Of a stretch of 64,000 nt of DNA, positions 26,187-34,535 are shown in pieces. Position numbers and translations under genes: made by a program. The DNA comes from Leptolinea tardivitalis (GTDB lineage Bacteria > Chloroflexota > Anaerolineae > Anaerolineales > Anaerolineaceae): contig NZ_BBYA01000008.1 in NCBI RefSeq assembly GCF_001050275.1, positions 496,001 through 560,000 of the forward strand. The letters are read 5' to 3'. The notes under the pieces are model-generated. The model saw nothing but the letters and a program-made list of their open reading frames with translations. It had not been told where the DNA came from and ran no database searches. Position 1 is the first letter of the stretch. Each line of letters begins with the position of its first letter.

Positions 26187-27488
26187 ATGATTAAATCTAT
26201 CGTAATTTTTGTCATTGCATATGCCGTAATCATCAGCGAGAAATTCCCCCGTCATTGGGTAGCCCTGATTGGAGGAGCCTTACTCATCATCACTGGTGTA
26301 TTGACTCCACAGGATGCCATAACCTATATCAATTGGGAAACCTTGGGATTGCTTTCAGGTATGTTTGTGCTGGTTTCCATTTTAAATGAAGCCGGATTCT
26401 TTTCATGGTTGGCTATGACGGCTATTCGGAAAGTTAACTACCAACCGATTGCTTTGTTTCTGGTGCTTGTTCTGATGGCGAGTGGCTTATCTATGTTTAT
26501 GGATAGTATTACAGTCATGCTATTCTTATCAGCACTCACACTGCAACTGACACGCCTGCTAAAAATTGATCCAATTCCAGTTGTTATCGCAGAAGTCTGC
26601 GCGGCCAATGTGGGTGGTGCAGCCACTCTCATGGGTGATCCACCCAATGTGATCCTGGGTACTACTTTGGGGTACACATTTAACGATTTCGCTATCAATA
26701 CTGGACCCATATCTGCTTCAATCGCTATTATGTTATTTGTTGTGTTCTATTTTATAAATCGAAACTCCTTGATGCATGCCCGCGAAATGCTTACACCGGA
26801 AACGATTGCAGAAATTGAAGGGTTGCAGACAGAAAAAGTGCATGTCCATATGACGCGTGTAGGTGTGGTATTTTTCAGCATTGCTGTTCTTCTGTTGGTA
26901 TTCCACCTGCCACTCAGTAAAGTGACCGGGCTGCCGATCAATGCAGCGACGGCTGCATTAGTCCCGGCGTTGATGGCTATTCTATTCTTGAAACCTGGTC
27001 AAGCTCGAAATGTGATTCTAAAAGTAGATGGTGAAAGCCTGTTATTTTTCGGAGGCCTATTTTTATTGATTGGTGGATTGGAAAAAACGAGGGTATTTGA
27101 AATGATGGCCGATATACTGGCGGGATCGACTACTACCAGTAATGGTATGGTGATGGCGTTACACTGGATACCCGGTTTGGCCAGCGGAGTGCTGGATAAT
27201 GTCCCACTGGCTCTGGCGATGAGTTATGTGTTGGAAGATTTAGCAAAAATCCCTGGAATGCCTGCCCTGGCGTTGATGGTATGGGCGCTCGCGCTTGGTG
27301 TAGATATCGGTGGTAACCTGACACCCATTGGTGCATCAGCCAATGTTGTAGCGTATTCGTATATGGAACGGAATTACAGTAAGGTCGGTTGGAAACGTTG
27401 GATAATGATTGCTGTCCCTCCCACGCTGATGGCAATGATTATGGCTTCACTCATGGTTGTTGGCAAGGGAATGATCGGTTGGTATTGA
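26187..27488 (+). CDS. ArsB/NhaD-type (ion transporter superfamily) permease
   Basis: A 433-residue integral membrane protein with about 11-12 predicted helices. Two inverted-repeat signature loops are seen: GGAATLMGDPPNVILG (about residues 151-166) and LDNVPLALAMSY with GGNLTPIGASANVVAYS, typical of the ArsB / P-protein / NhaD branch of the ion transporter superfamily. Members move arsenite, Na+/H+ or dicarboxylates. No ars genes are present, so arsenite export is not supported. Its promoter is of the same design as those of amt and glnA, which suggests a role linked to nitrogen supply, such as an organic acid, amino acid or ion needed with ammonium (inference). The ribosome-binding site is poor. 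Confidence 0.8.
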   Translation: MIKSIVIFVIAYAVIISEKFPRHWVALIGGALLIITGVLTPQDAITYINWETLGLLSGMFVLVSILNEAGFFSWLAMTAIRKVNYQPIALFLVLVLMASGLSMFMDSITVMLFLSALTLQLTRLLKIDPIPVVIAEVCAANVGGAATLMGDPPNVILGTTLGYTFNDFAINTGPISASIAIMLFVVFYFINRNSLMHAREMLTPETIAEIEGLQTEKVHVHMTRVGVVFFSIAVLLLVFHLPLSKVTGLPINAATAALVPALMAILFLKPGQARNVILKVDGESLLFFGGLFLLIGGLEKTRVFEMMADILAGSTTTSNGMVMALHWIPGLASGVLDNVPLALAMSYVLEDLAKIPGMPALALMVWALALGVDIGGNLTPIGASANVVAYSYMERNYSKVGWKRWIMIAVPPTLMAMIMASLMVVGKGMIGWY

Positions 27489-27514
27489 ATCTGCTTCAAG
27501 CCTTCTTCTTCAGA

Positions 27515-27549
27515 AAACAATAAAACCGCCATTGGCGGTTTTATTGTTT
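27515..27549. terminator. Terminator after the permease gene
   Basis: A 16-bp perfect stem (27515-27530 with 27534-27549, loop ATT) whose A-rich and T-rich arms provide a U-tract in either direction. It lies 27 bases past the permease stop. Confidence 0.85.
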
Positions 27550-27600
27550 ATGAGGTCTGGTCTGGAAATACATTCCTCTCTTTATTATTAAAAAATGTAC

Positions 27601-27614
27601 CTGTTTGGGTAATA
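27601..27614 (+). promoter_or_regulatory. Upstream GGGTAAT copy before amt
   Basis: CTGTTTGGGTAATA (27601-27614) with TACC directly before it, giving a TACC-six bases-GGTA inverted repeat. It lies 53 bases (about five helix turns) upstream of the promoter-proximal GGGTAAT at 27660, so both copies face the same side of the DNA. Confidence 0.5.
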
Positions 27615-27651
27615 AAAATAAAAGAGAAATGCTCCTAATTAATCCAATATC

Positions 27652-27694
27652 CTCCATCCGGGTAATTTCTCAATCCAGTTGATTTTCATAAAAT
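27652..27694 (+). promoter_or_regulatory. Nitrogen-type promoter of amt
   Basis: CTCCATCCGGGTAAT (27652-27666), exactly 22 bases, then TAAAAT (27689-27694), 30 bases before the amt ATG. No -35 hexamer is visible at the normal distance. If the -10 is right, the 15-base element is centred near -42, the usual place for a class II activator. Confidence 0.72.
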
Positions 27695-27724
27695 ACGACC
27701 AATAATTCACCAAAGGAGTGAGAA

Positions 27725-29332
27725 ATGAGCACCATATTGAAACATCGTATCAAATGGCTACGGATTTTGATTATGGCAAGTCTCGTAGCGGCTCTTTTTA
27801 TACCGTCTCTGGTGGTTTTCGCTGATGATGGCGGACCAACGGTGGAGAGTGTTAACGGGGCAGTCCAGGGCGTATCGCTGGATCTAAACACTCTCTGGCT
27901 TTTTATCGCGGCATTTCTGGTGTTTTTCATGCAGGCTGGTTTTGCTCTCGTAGAGACGGGATTTACCCGCGCAAAAAATGTCGCCCATACCATGATGATG
28001 AATTTGATGGTTTTTTGTGTGGGTGCTATTGGTTACTGGGCTACCGGTTTTGCCATTCAATTTGGGGGAATAAATTTCGTGTATCCTGAAATCAGTTCAT
28101 CACTTCCTGCCTGGTCGTTCGCGCCGGTCACGCTGAGCAACTGGGTTAGCGATAAACTGGTGTCACCGCTATTGATCGGTGGTTCAAATGTATTCGGATT
28201 GGACGGTTTCTTCTTGAATGGAGTGACCTTATCAAGCGGCATCCTGGCATTCTTTTTATTTCAGATGGTGTTCATGGATACAGCTGCGACGATCCCAACC
28301 GGTTCCATGGCAGAACGCTTGAAATTTTCTGGATTTGTTTTGATGGGATTATGGGTCAGCATGTTTATTTACCCATTGGTAGGCAACTGGGTATGGGGTG
28401 GTGGTTGGCTTGCTAACCTTGGGCGTAGTATTGGTTGGGGGAACGGCGTTGTAGATTTTGCCGGTTCGGGCGTTGTACACATGATTGGAGGTGCTGTGGC
28501 ATTAGCCGGAGCTATAGTGATCGGCCCCCGTATTGGCAAATTTAATAAAGACGGATCAGCGAATACCATTCCTGGACACAATATTTCCCTGGGTGTGTTG
28601 GGAACTATCATCCTGTTCTTTGGCTGGTTTGGTTTCAATCCGGGTTCGTCACTCGGCTTTACTGGCGGTCTCCGCAACCTGGCCATTCTAGCGGCCGTGA
28701 ACACCCTGTTGGCTGGTGCAGCCGGCGGTATGTCTGCCATGTTCTATATGTGGTGGTTCAGTAAAGCTAAAAAACCAGATCCTTCTATGTCTGTTAACGG
28801 AGTTTTAGCCGGTCTTGTGGCTATCACAGCTCCCTGTGCATTTGTTGACGTTTGGGCTTCTGTGGTAATTGGATTAATCGCTGGTGTGTGGGTTTGTCTG
28901 GCTTCAGTATTGCTCGAAAGGTTAAAAATTGACGATCCAGTGGGAGCCATTCCGGTTCACTTCTGCAATGGCCTGTGGGGTGTACTGGCGGTCGGTATTT
29001 TTGCCAATGGCAATCCGGATACGGCTGCATGGAATGGCATATCAACACCGGTGACCGGTTTGCTATATGGGGGAACAACCCAGATATTATCCCAAACAGC
29101 GGAGGCTCTTTCCATTATTGTCTTTGTAGGCGGCTTGTCATTCGTCTTCTTCAAAGTGATATCTGCTCTCGGTTTATTAAGAGTTTCTGCAAAAGACGAA
29201 TTGGCCGGGTTGGATTTACCGGAGATGGGTTCACTGGGATATCCAAAAGACTGGGAGCCTTCATCCACTGCTCTAAAAGGTTTACCTGGAGAAAAAGGAA
29301 AGGTCACATCGGTGCCAGTACCGGTGGATTAA
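27725..29332 (+). CDS. amt: Ammonium transporter
   Basis: A 535-residue Amt/MEP/Rh channel with a cleavable-looking signal peptide (about residues 1-33, ending VVFADDGG). Eleven helices follow. AFLVFFMQAGFALVETGFTR, the first pore histidine in VVHMIGGAVALAGAIVIG, DTAATIPTGSMAERLKF and the second pore histidine in IPVHFCNGLWGVLAVGIF are conserved. The trimer conducts ammonium/ammonia inward under nitrogen limitation. The C-terminal cytoplasmic tail (after about residue 480) lacks strong similarity to the PII-contact tails I know. Usually amt is followed by glnK; here no PII gene is present and glnA comes next. AAGGAG precedes the ATG by 6 bases. Confidence 0.95.
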   Translation: MSTILKHRIKWLRILIMASLVAALFIPSLVVFADDGGPTVESVNGAVQGVSLDLNTLWLFIAAFLVFFMQAGFALVETGFTRAKNVAHTMMMNLMVFCVGAIGYWATGFAIQFGGINFVYPEISSSLPAWSFAPVTLSNWVSDKLVSPLLIGGSNVFGLDGFFLNGVTLSSGILAFFLFQMVFMDTAATIPTGSMAERLKFSGFVLMGLWVSMFIYPLVGNWVWGGGWLANLGRSIGWGNGVVDFAGSGVVHMIGGAVALAGAIVIGPRIGKFNKDGSANTIPGHNISLGVLGTIILFFGWFGFNPGSSLGFTGGLRNLAILAAVNTLLAGAAGGMSAMFYMWWFSKAKKPDPSMSVNGVLAGLVAITAPCAFVDVWASVVIGLIAGVWVCLASVLLERLKIDDPVGAIPVHFCNGLWGVLAVGIFANGNPDTAAWNGISTPVTGLLYGGTTQILSQTAEALSIIVFVGGLSFVFFKVISALGLLRVSAKDELAGLDLPEMGSLGYPKDWEPSSTALKGLPGEKGKVTSVPVPVD

Positions 29333-29360
29333 GAGGATTGATCTTTCCTGACTGGAAGAC

Positions 29361-29393
29361 AGATACCGGCATGGGGTTGGCCGGTATCTGTTA
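29361..29393 (+). terminator. Terminator after amt
   Basis: A perfect 10-bp stem (29361-29370 with 29380-29389) with a 9-base loop, followed by GTTATT, a weak U-tract. It separates amt from the glnA promoter 16 bases downstream, so glnA is likely transcribed on its own. Confidence 0.65.
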
Positions 29394-29402
29394 TTAAATA
29401 TG

Positions 29403-29445
29403 CTCCATTTGGGTAATGTACGCGGGTAATATGGATGCATATAAT
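29403..29445 (+). promoter_or_regulatory. Nitrogen-type promoter of glnA with tandem GGGTAAT
   Basis: CTCCATTTGGGTAAT (29403-29417), exactly 22 bases, then TATAAT (29440-29445). A second core, CGGGTAAT (29423-29430), lies in the spacer 13 bases after the first. There is no -35 hexamer at 17 bases (TGTACG). The predicted transcript start near 29452 leaves about 53 bases of leader before the ATG. Confidence 0.72.
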
Positions 29446-29504
29446 CGGGAACATAAGTTTGAAAACGGTCTGAAATCAACGTATTCTATTAAGGAGAGTA
29501 ATTC

Positions 29505-30917
29505 ATGGCTAAGACAGTTGCAGATGTATTGGCTCTTTCCAAGAATGTAAAAATGGTGGACATCCGCTTCACCGATCTTCCCGGTCAGTGGCAGCATTTT
29601 TCCATTCCAGTACACAGACTATCTGCGGAGTTTTTTGAAGATGGTATTCCGTTTGATGGGTCATCCATCCGCGGTTTTCAAGAAATTCATGAATCGGATA
29701 TGCTTCTCAAAGCAGATCCCGAAACGGCGTTTATTGATCCTGTGGATGCAATTCCGACACTTGTTATTACGTGCGATGTGTATGATCCCGTAACAATGCA
29801 GCCGTACTTACGTGATCCACGCTATGTGGCCCGCAAGGCGGAAGCATATCTGAAACAGACTGGAATAGCCGATACTGTTTTCTTCGGTCCAGAAGCTGAA
29901 TTCTTCATCTTTGATAATGTTCGCTATTCAAACAACACCTACGAATCTTTCTATTACATCGATAGTGAAGAAGGCTGGTGGAACAGCGGCCGCGCAGACA
30001 GGCAAAACTTTGGTGGTCAAATTTCCCCGAAACGCGGTTATTTCCCTGTTCCACCGGCAGACACTCTTCAGGACATTCGGTCCAAGATTGTAATGGCTTT
30101 GGAAGAAGCCGGTGTTTCGATGGAAATTCATCACCATGAAGTGGCTACCGCCGGGCAGACAGAATTAGGTATGCGTTTCGATACCCTTACACGGATGGCT
30201 GATAATTTATTACTTTATAAATACATTGCCAAGAATATCGCCCGGCAGAACGGCAAGACTGTCACCTTTATGCCCAAACCGCTCTTTGGTGATAACGGTT
30301 CTGGTATGCATGTCCATGCTTCTCTGTGGAAAGGCAACACCAATGTATTTTATGATGCTGCCGGTTATGCTGGTATTTCAGATACGGCCAAGTATTACAT
30401 TGGCGGTCTATTAAAACATGCCCCGGCTTTGTTGGCATTAACCTCCCCGACGACAAACTCTTTCCGCCGCCTGGTTCCCGGTTATGAAGCACCGGTCAAT
30501 CTGGCTTACTCTCAACGCAACCGGTCAGCCATTTGTCGTATCCCGGTGACCAAGAGTTCAAAAGCAAAACGTGTTGAATTCCGCGCGCCAGATCCTTCCT
30601 GCAATCCGTACCTATGCTTCGCCGCTTTATTGATGGCCGGTCTGGATGGTATCCAGAATCGCATTGATCCCGGTGAACCACAGGACAAGGACCTTTACGA
30701 ACTCCCGGCGGAAGAAGCAAAATTAATCAAACAGGTTCCAGGTTCTTTGAGTGATGTTTTGCTGGCTCTGGAAGCAGATCATGATTTCTTGTTGAAGGGT
30801 GATGTGTTTACGAAAGATTTGTTGGAAGCCTATATTTCGTACAAACGGTATAACGAACTTGATCCTGTACGGATGCGCCCCACACCTTACGAATTCACTC
30901 TGTATTTTGACATCTAG
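29505..30917 (+). CDS. glnA: Glutamine synthetase type I
   Basis: A 470-residue type I enzyme that joins ammonium to glutamate using ATP, forming cytoplasmic dodecamers. Motifs: [20 protein letters not shown] (metal-binding Glu), [11 protein letters not shown], the ATP-binding block [16 protein letters not shown], and [22 protein letters not shown]. The adenylylation site is present as KDLYELP with Tyr398 (codon at 30696-30698), matching Tyr397 of the E. coli enzyme, so the glnE product 3.5 kb away is a fitting regulator. AAGGAG precedes the ATG by about 8 bases. A hairpin with a long loop follows the stop. Confidence 0.97.
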   Translation: MAKTVADVLALSKNVKMVDIRFTDLPGQWQHFSIPVHRLSAEFFEDGIPFDGSSIRGFQEIHESDMLLKADPETAFIDPVDAIPTLVITCDVYDPVTMQPYLRDPRYVARKAEAYLKQTGIADTVFFGPEAEFFIFDNVRYSNNTYESFYYIDSEEGWWNSGRADRQNFGGQISPKRGYFPVPPADTLQDIRSKIVMALEEAGVSMEIHHHEVATAGQTELGMRFDTLTRMADNLLLYKYIAKNIARQNGKTVTFMPKPLFGDNGSGMHVHASLWKGNTNVFYDAAGYAGISDTAKYYIGGLLKHAPALLALTSPTTNSFRRLVPGYEAPVNLAYSQRNRSAICRIPVTKSSKAKRVEFRAPDPSCNPYLCFAALLMAGLDGIQNRIDPGEPQDKDLYELPAEEAKLIKQVPGSLSDVLLALEADHDFLLKGDVFTKDLLEAYISYKRYNELDPVRMRPTPYEFTLYFDI

Positions 30918-30956
30918 TCCTTTTTAGACGGACGACGAGCAAGCTGTATCGTTATG

Positions 30957-31018
30957 ACCGCCGACAACTGAGTGCCTACCTTCATTGGTTCGACATCAGC
31001 GGTCGGCGGTTTGATTTT
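30957..31018 (+). terminator. Possible terminator after glnA
   Basis: ACCGCCGAC (30957-30965) pairs with GTCGGCGGT (31002-31010), followed by TTGATTTTGAT. The 36-base loop makes it a weak terminator; read-through into the downstream kinase gene is possible. Confidence 0.45.
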
Positions 31019-31052
31019 GATAGGATAATTTTATCGTTGGGCACATGTTACA

Positions 31053-33356
31053 ATGAAAAACATTCACAGGTCTCAGGTTATGAAAATACAAGAATCCATC
31101 TCGCCCAATGAAGCCGATATTCGTCTATTGGAGGCTCTGGCAAGCCTCAATCAGATTAGCAAAACAATTAACGAGATTGGCTCAGCTGATGTCATCAGCA
31201 GCGTCGACAGCCTAAAACTAATTGTGGAAAGTGCCATCAGGGTTGTCCCCGGATCATCAGCCGTGATCTATACCTATAATGAAGCGAAAGCTATATTTGA
31301 ACCGGAATCACGTGTTTCTGCCGAACCGGATGGCAATGAAAATCTGGCTGCCGCCAGTATGAAGGATGATCTGCCGCGAGTTCATGGAATTGGGAATCGA
31401 GCAGTTAGCCGGCGAGACCGGGTTCTATCGTATGAGGAATCGGATGTGAATGTACATCCGTACTATGAATCTCTGGGTGTCAAAGCAGTTGGGTGTTTCC
31501 CAATGATTGTGGCTGATCAAGTTGTTGGTGTTTTATATGTTTATCTTTATGAAGAACGACCATTTTCTCGCCTTGAATTACTAATGCTAGAAAATTTTGT
31601 TCACCAGGCTGCAATGGCCATTTACCATTCACGACGTCTGGCTGATGTAAGAAAAGACCTGACACGAAAAGAAGACGACTTGAACCGGTTGAACCGCGCG
31701 GGAATGTTGATTTCATCCCGGTTAAAACTGGAAGAAACCCTGGAATCCATTCTTCATCTGGCATTAGATATGACGGGAGCTCATTACGGAATTTTCCGGC
31801 TATTGGATAAAAGCGGCAAAAATTTGGTCACCCATGCCTTCGCCGGTCAAGACATGACTCGGCCTTTAACGGAAGAATTGCCCCTTAATTCCAATAGTGT
31901 AATGGCTTTTGCCGCCAGAAGTCGACAGACCATACTTATTCCAGATTTGATGGCAGAACCGTGGGCCAAAGTATATTATCCGCTGGATGCGGGAATGCAG
32001 ATGCGTTCAGAACTGGCGGTACCGTTAATCAATGCCAGCGGCCGGTTGGAGGGTGTCTTAAATCTGGAAAGCCCCGAACCCGGTGCATTTGATGAAAACC
32101 ACAGCCACAATTTGCAGACCATGGCCACTTTTGCCGTGGCGGCGATCCAGGAAGTCAGATTGCTGGATGCCTTGCAGGAGGTTGCACAGCTTATCCTTTC
32201 ACAGCCATGCCAGAAGGTTTTAGATCACTTGACGTCTCTGGCGTGCGATTTATTAAATGCGTCTGTCAGTGCGTTGTGGTTGCGACATGAAAATGAACTT
32301 GTACTGGAATCTTCCTGCGGCGCTTATGTTCATGGTGAAACCATGCCCGTGGAAGGTAGTTTGACCGGCCTGGCAGTGCTCAACCGGCAAGCTGTTGTAG
32401 CAGATGATGTCCGTATTGATCCCAGGTTCCACCGGCGTGATCTGGCCAAATCTCAAAACTGGATGCGAGCCCTTATTGTGCCATTATTATCCAACGAGAA
32501 TGAACTTCCGCTCGGTGCCATCGGGGTTTACAGTTCAGAACCTGATCCTGGACTTTTTGCCGAATCTGATTGGGACAAAAAGGTACTGACATTCCTTTCG
32601 TATTATGCCGTAATGGCCATTCAAAATGAAAGCCGGCAACAGGCTCTGCGATCTGCACAGGAACAACGCTCAGTCGCAGAGACTTTCGCGGCTGTCGGAG
32701 ATATCGCCTCTAATCTGTTGCATCATTTGAATAATAAAGTGGGAACCATACCGGTTCGTGTTCAGAGTATTCAGGATAAATGCGCACCTGCTTTACAGGC
32801 AGACCCGTATCTGGCAAACAACCTGGGGGAGATAGAGCGGTGTGCTATGGAAGCCATGCAGACCGTACGCGACAACCTGTCTCACCTGAGACCTATCAGA
32901 CTTGAACCCGTGAATATAGAAGGCAGGATTGCAGAAGCGTTGCAGGCGGCAAAACTGCCACCCGGTATAAAAATCCAACTTAAGGGGTTATCAGATCTTC
33001 CTCTGGTGACCGCCGGAGGACAAAGTCTGGTATTTGTTTTCACGAACCTGATTGAAAATGCAGCAGATGCCATGCAGGGAAAGGGTATCATTTCGATTAA
33101 TGGTAAGGCTTTTGAGAAATGGGTCGAAATTACTATCAGAGATACCGGGCCGGGCATCCCGCCTGAATTGCATGACAGAATCTTTGAATTAACTTATTCA
33201 GGCCGTAGCGGTCAACGCCCTGGAAAATTAGGATTTGGCCTTTGGTGGGTAAAGACTTTGATGACGCGTCTGGGAGGATCTGTTAATATCGATAGCGATG
33301 GTGAGCACGGTACCGCATTCCGATTGCGTTTACCCAGAGTGGAGGAAGTAAAATGA
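31053..33356 (+). CDS. Soluble sensor histidine kinase with three GAF domains
   Basis: A 767-residue cytoplasmic kinase with no membrane helices. GAF domains lie at about residues 50-195, 225-372 and 385-530. The phosphoacceptor region reads GDIASNLLHHLNNKVG (His557 or His558), the N-box NLIENAADAM (665-674), the G1 box DTGPGIP and the G2 box GKLGFGLWW. GAF domains bind small ligands or signals such as cGMP, haem or 2-oxoglutarate-like molecules; the ligand here is unknown. It overlaps the response-regulator gene by 4 bases (ATGA), so the two form a pair. It lies next to glnA and is a candidate nitrogen-status sensor (inference). An ATG at 31080 with AGGT upstream is an alternative start. Confidence 0.88.
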   Translation: MKNIHRSQVMKIQESISPNEADIRLLEALASLNQISKTINEIGSADVISSVDSLKLIVESAIRVVPGSSAVIYTYNEAKAIFEPESRVSAEPDGNENLAAASMKDDLPRVHGIGNRAVSRRDRVLSYEESDVNVHPYYESLGVKAVGCFPMIVADQVVGVLYVYLYEERPFSRLELLMLENFVHQAAMAIYHSRRLADVRKDLTRKEDDLNRLNRAGMLISSRLKLEETLESILHLALDMTGAHYGIFRLLDKSGKNLVTHAFAGQDMTRPLTEELPLNSNSVMAFAARSRQTILIPDLMAEPWAKVYYPLDAGMQMRSELAVPLINASGRLEGVLNLESPEPGAFDENHSHNLQTMATFAVAAIQEVRLLDALQEVAQLILSQPCQKVLDHLTSLACDLLNASVSALWLRHENELVLESSCGAYVHGETMPVEGSLTGLAVLNRQAVVADDVRIDPRFHRRDLAKSQNWMRALIVPLLSNENELPLGAIGVYSSEPDPGLFAESDWDKKVLTFLSYYAVMAIQNESRQQALRSAQEQRSVAETFAAVGDIASNLLHHLNNKVGTIPVRVQSIQDKCAPALQADPYLANNLGEIERCAMEAMQTVRDNLSHLRPIRLEPVNIEGRIAEALQAAKLPPGIKIQLKGLSDLPLVTAGGQSLVFVFTNLIENAADAMQGKGIISINGKAFEKWVEITIRDTGPGIPPELHDRIFELTYSGRSGQRPGKLGFGLWWVKTLMTRLGGSVNIDSDGEHGTAFRLRLPRVEEVK

Positions 33357-34444
33357 ATCAATCCCAGCCTCAGGCGTTAGTCGTTGAAGATGACCGGTCC
33401 TGGCAGCAAATTCTATCTGAAATTTTAAGTGATTCCGGTTTGCAGGTGACGGTCACAAACAATCTAGATGATGCCATCTATGAACTTCGAAAAAATCCAC
33501 ATCGATTGGCGATAGTTGACTTATCCCTTTCTCCCAACGACCATAATAATTTCGATGGTTTGAGGGTGTTAGACGCGGTTCGAAAACTTGATCCTAATTG
33601 TAAAACGATCCTCCTGACTGGATTTGCCACCGTCGAACTGGCTGTGACAGCGCTTACCGATTATGGTGTTTTTACCTTTCTCAGAAAAGAGAGTTTCAAC
33701 CGTGGACAATTTCGTGAATTGATATCCCGTGCCCTGGCCAGTGCTCCCCAATCGGCTGGAGCCAGTATTTCGGAGTCACAGACTGTTGATCATTTCACTC
33801 AACCATTAAAAAATAGCAGCATATCTAAACGAGAATCCAACCGCGGAAAAGCGATGATTGTGGAAGATGATGCCGGTTGGCGCAGTATTATTGAGGAGTT
33901 ATTATCTGATGCCGGTTATCAGGTGCGTGTTTGTGGAAGTTTTGGCGAAGCACTCGGTTATTTACGCCGCGAGAAATTTACACTGGCTGTTGTTGACCTG
34001 TTATTAAATGGCTCCCTGACGAATTTATGGGAACAACGCATACCCAGCGAGAATCTGGAGGGATACCAACTTCTTGCCAGTACGCGTGCTGCTGGAGTTC
34101 CAACGGTTGTCGTCAGCGGAGTAGCCTCACCGGAAGATATCAAGCGAGCTTATGCTGAACAATCGATTTTTGCTTATCTGGAAAAACAGGCCTTTGATCG
34201 GGCTTCCTTTCTGAAGATTGTTGAAGATGCAGGCAATATACAAAATACATTCGATGAGCTGCGTGTACTGACCGAGCGTGAACGCGAGGTATTTGACCTG
34301 CTGGCTCAGGGGATGACCAACAAAGAAATTGCCGAAAAATTGGTCATTACGACAAACACTGTAAAACGTCACCTGAAAGCTATTTTTGAAAAGCTGGATG
34401 TCCACACCCGGTCGGCTGCTGCTGCGAAATCCATGGGAAAATAA
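33353..34444 (+). CDS. Response regulator with two receiver domains and a LuxR/NarL-type HTH
   Basis: A 363-residue regulator. Receiver 1 covers about residues 6-125 (VVEDD; phospho-acceptor Asp56 in AIVDLSLS; LRKES lysine). Receiver 2 covers about 166-290 (IVEDD; Asp215 in AVVDLLLN). A LuxR/NarL-type helix-turn-helix covers about 305-360 (LTEREREVFDLLAQGMTNKE, then VKRHLKAIFEKL). Tandem receivers on a LuxR output are uncommon; both keep the acidic pocket and acceptor Asp, so both may be phosphorylated. It is coupled to the upstream kinase through an ATGA overlap. It is the only DNA-binding regulator in the nitrogen island, so it is the first candidate to bind the GGGTAAT promoters (inference). 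Confidence 0.9.
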   Translation: MNQSQPQALVVEDDRSWQQILSEILSDSGLQVTVTNNLDDAIYELRKNPHRLAIVDLSLSPNDHNNFDGLRVLDAVRKLDPNCKTILLTGFATVELAVTALTDYGVFTFLRKESFNRGQFRELISRALASAPQSAGASISESQTVDHFTQPLKNSSISKRESNRGKAMIVEDDAGWRSIIEELLSDAGYQVRVCGSFGEALGYLRREKFTLAVVDLLLNGSLTNLWEQRIPSENLEGYQLLASTRAAGVPTVVVSGVASPEDIKRAYAEQSIFAYLEKQAFDRASFLKIVEDAGNIQNTFDELRVLTEREREVFDLLAQGMTNKEIAEKLVITTNTVKRHLKAIFEKLDVHTRSAAAAKSMGK

Positions 34445-34535
34445 ACCTGCGACCTGATTTGAATCCTGGTAAGAATTTCGTTTACAATAATTAAACAGGA
34501 TTATTCCCAAACAGGATTACTGGTTTTGCCTATCC

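Noticed and set aside
26187-27488. Arsenite efflux pump (arsB) call
   Set aside because: No arsR, arsA or arsC nearby; the signature loops are shared by the whole superfamily and the promoter links it to nitrogen genes.
26112-29445. Sigma54 (-24/-12), NtcA (GTA-8-TAC) or GlnR/TnrA sites before the nitrogen genes
   Set aside because: No TGGC-TTGC pair at sigma54 spacing and no consistent NtcA or TnrA palindrome; the shared element is a different one.
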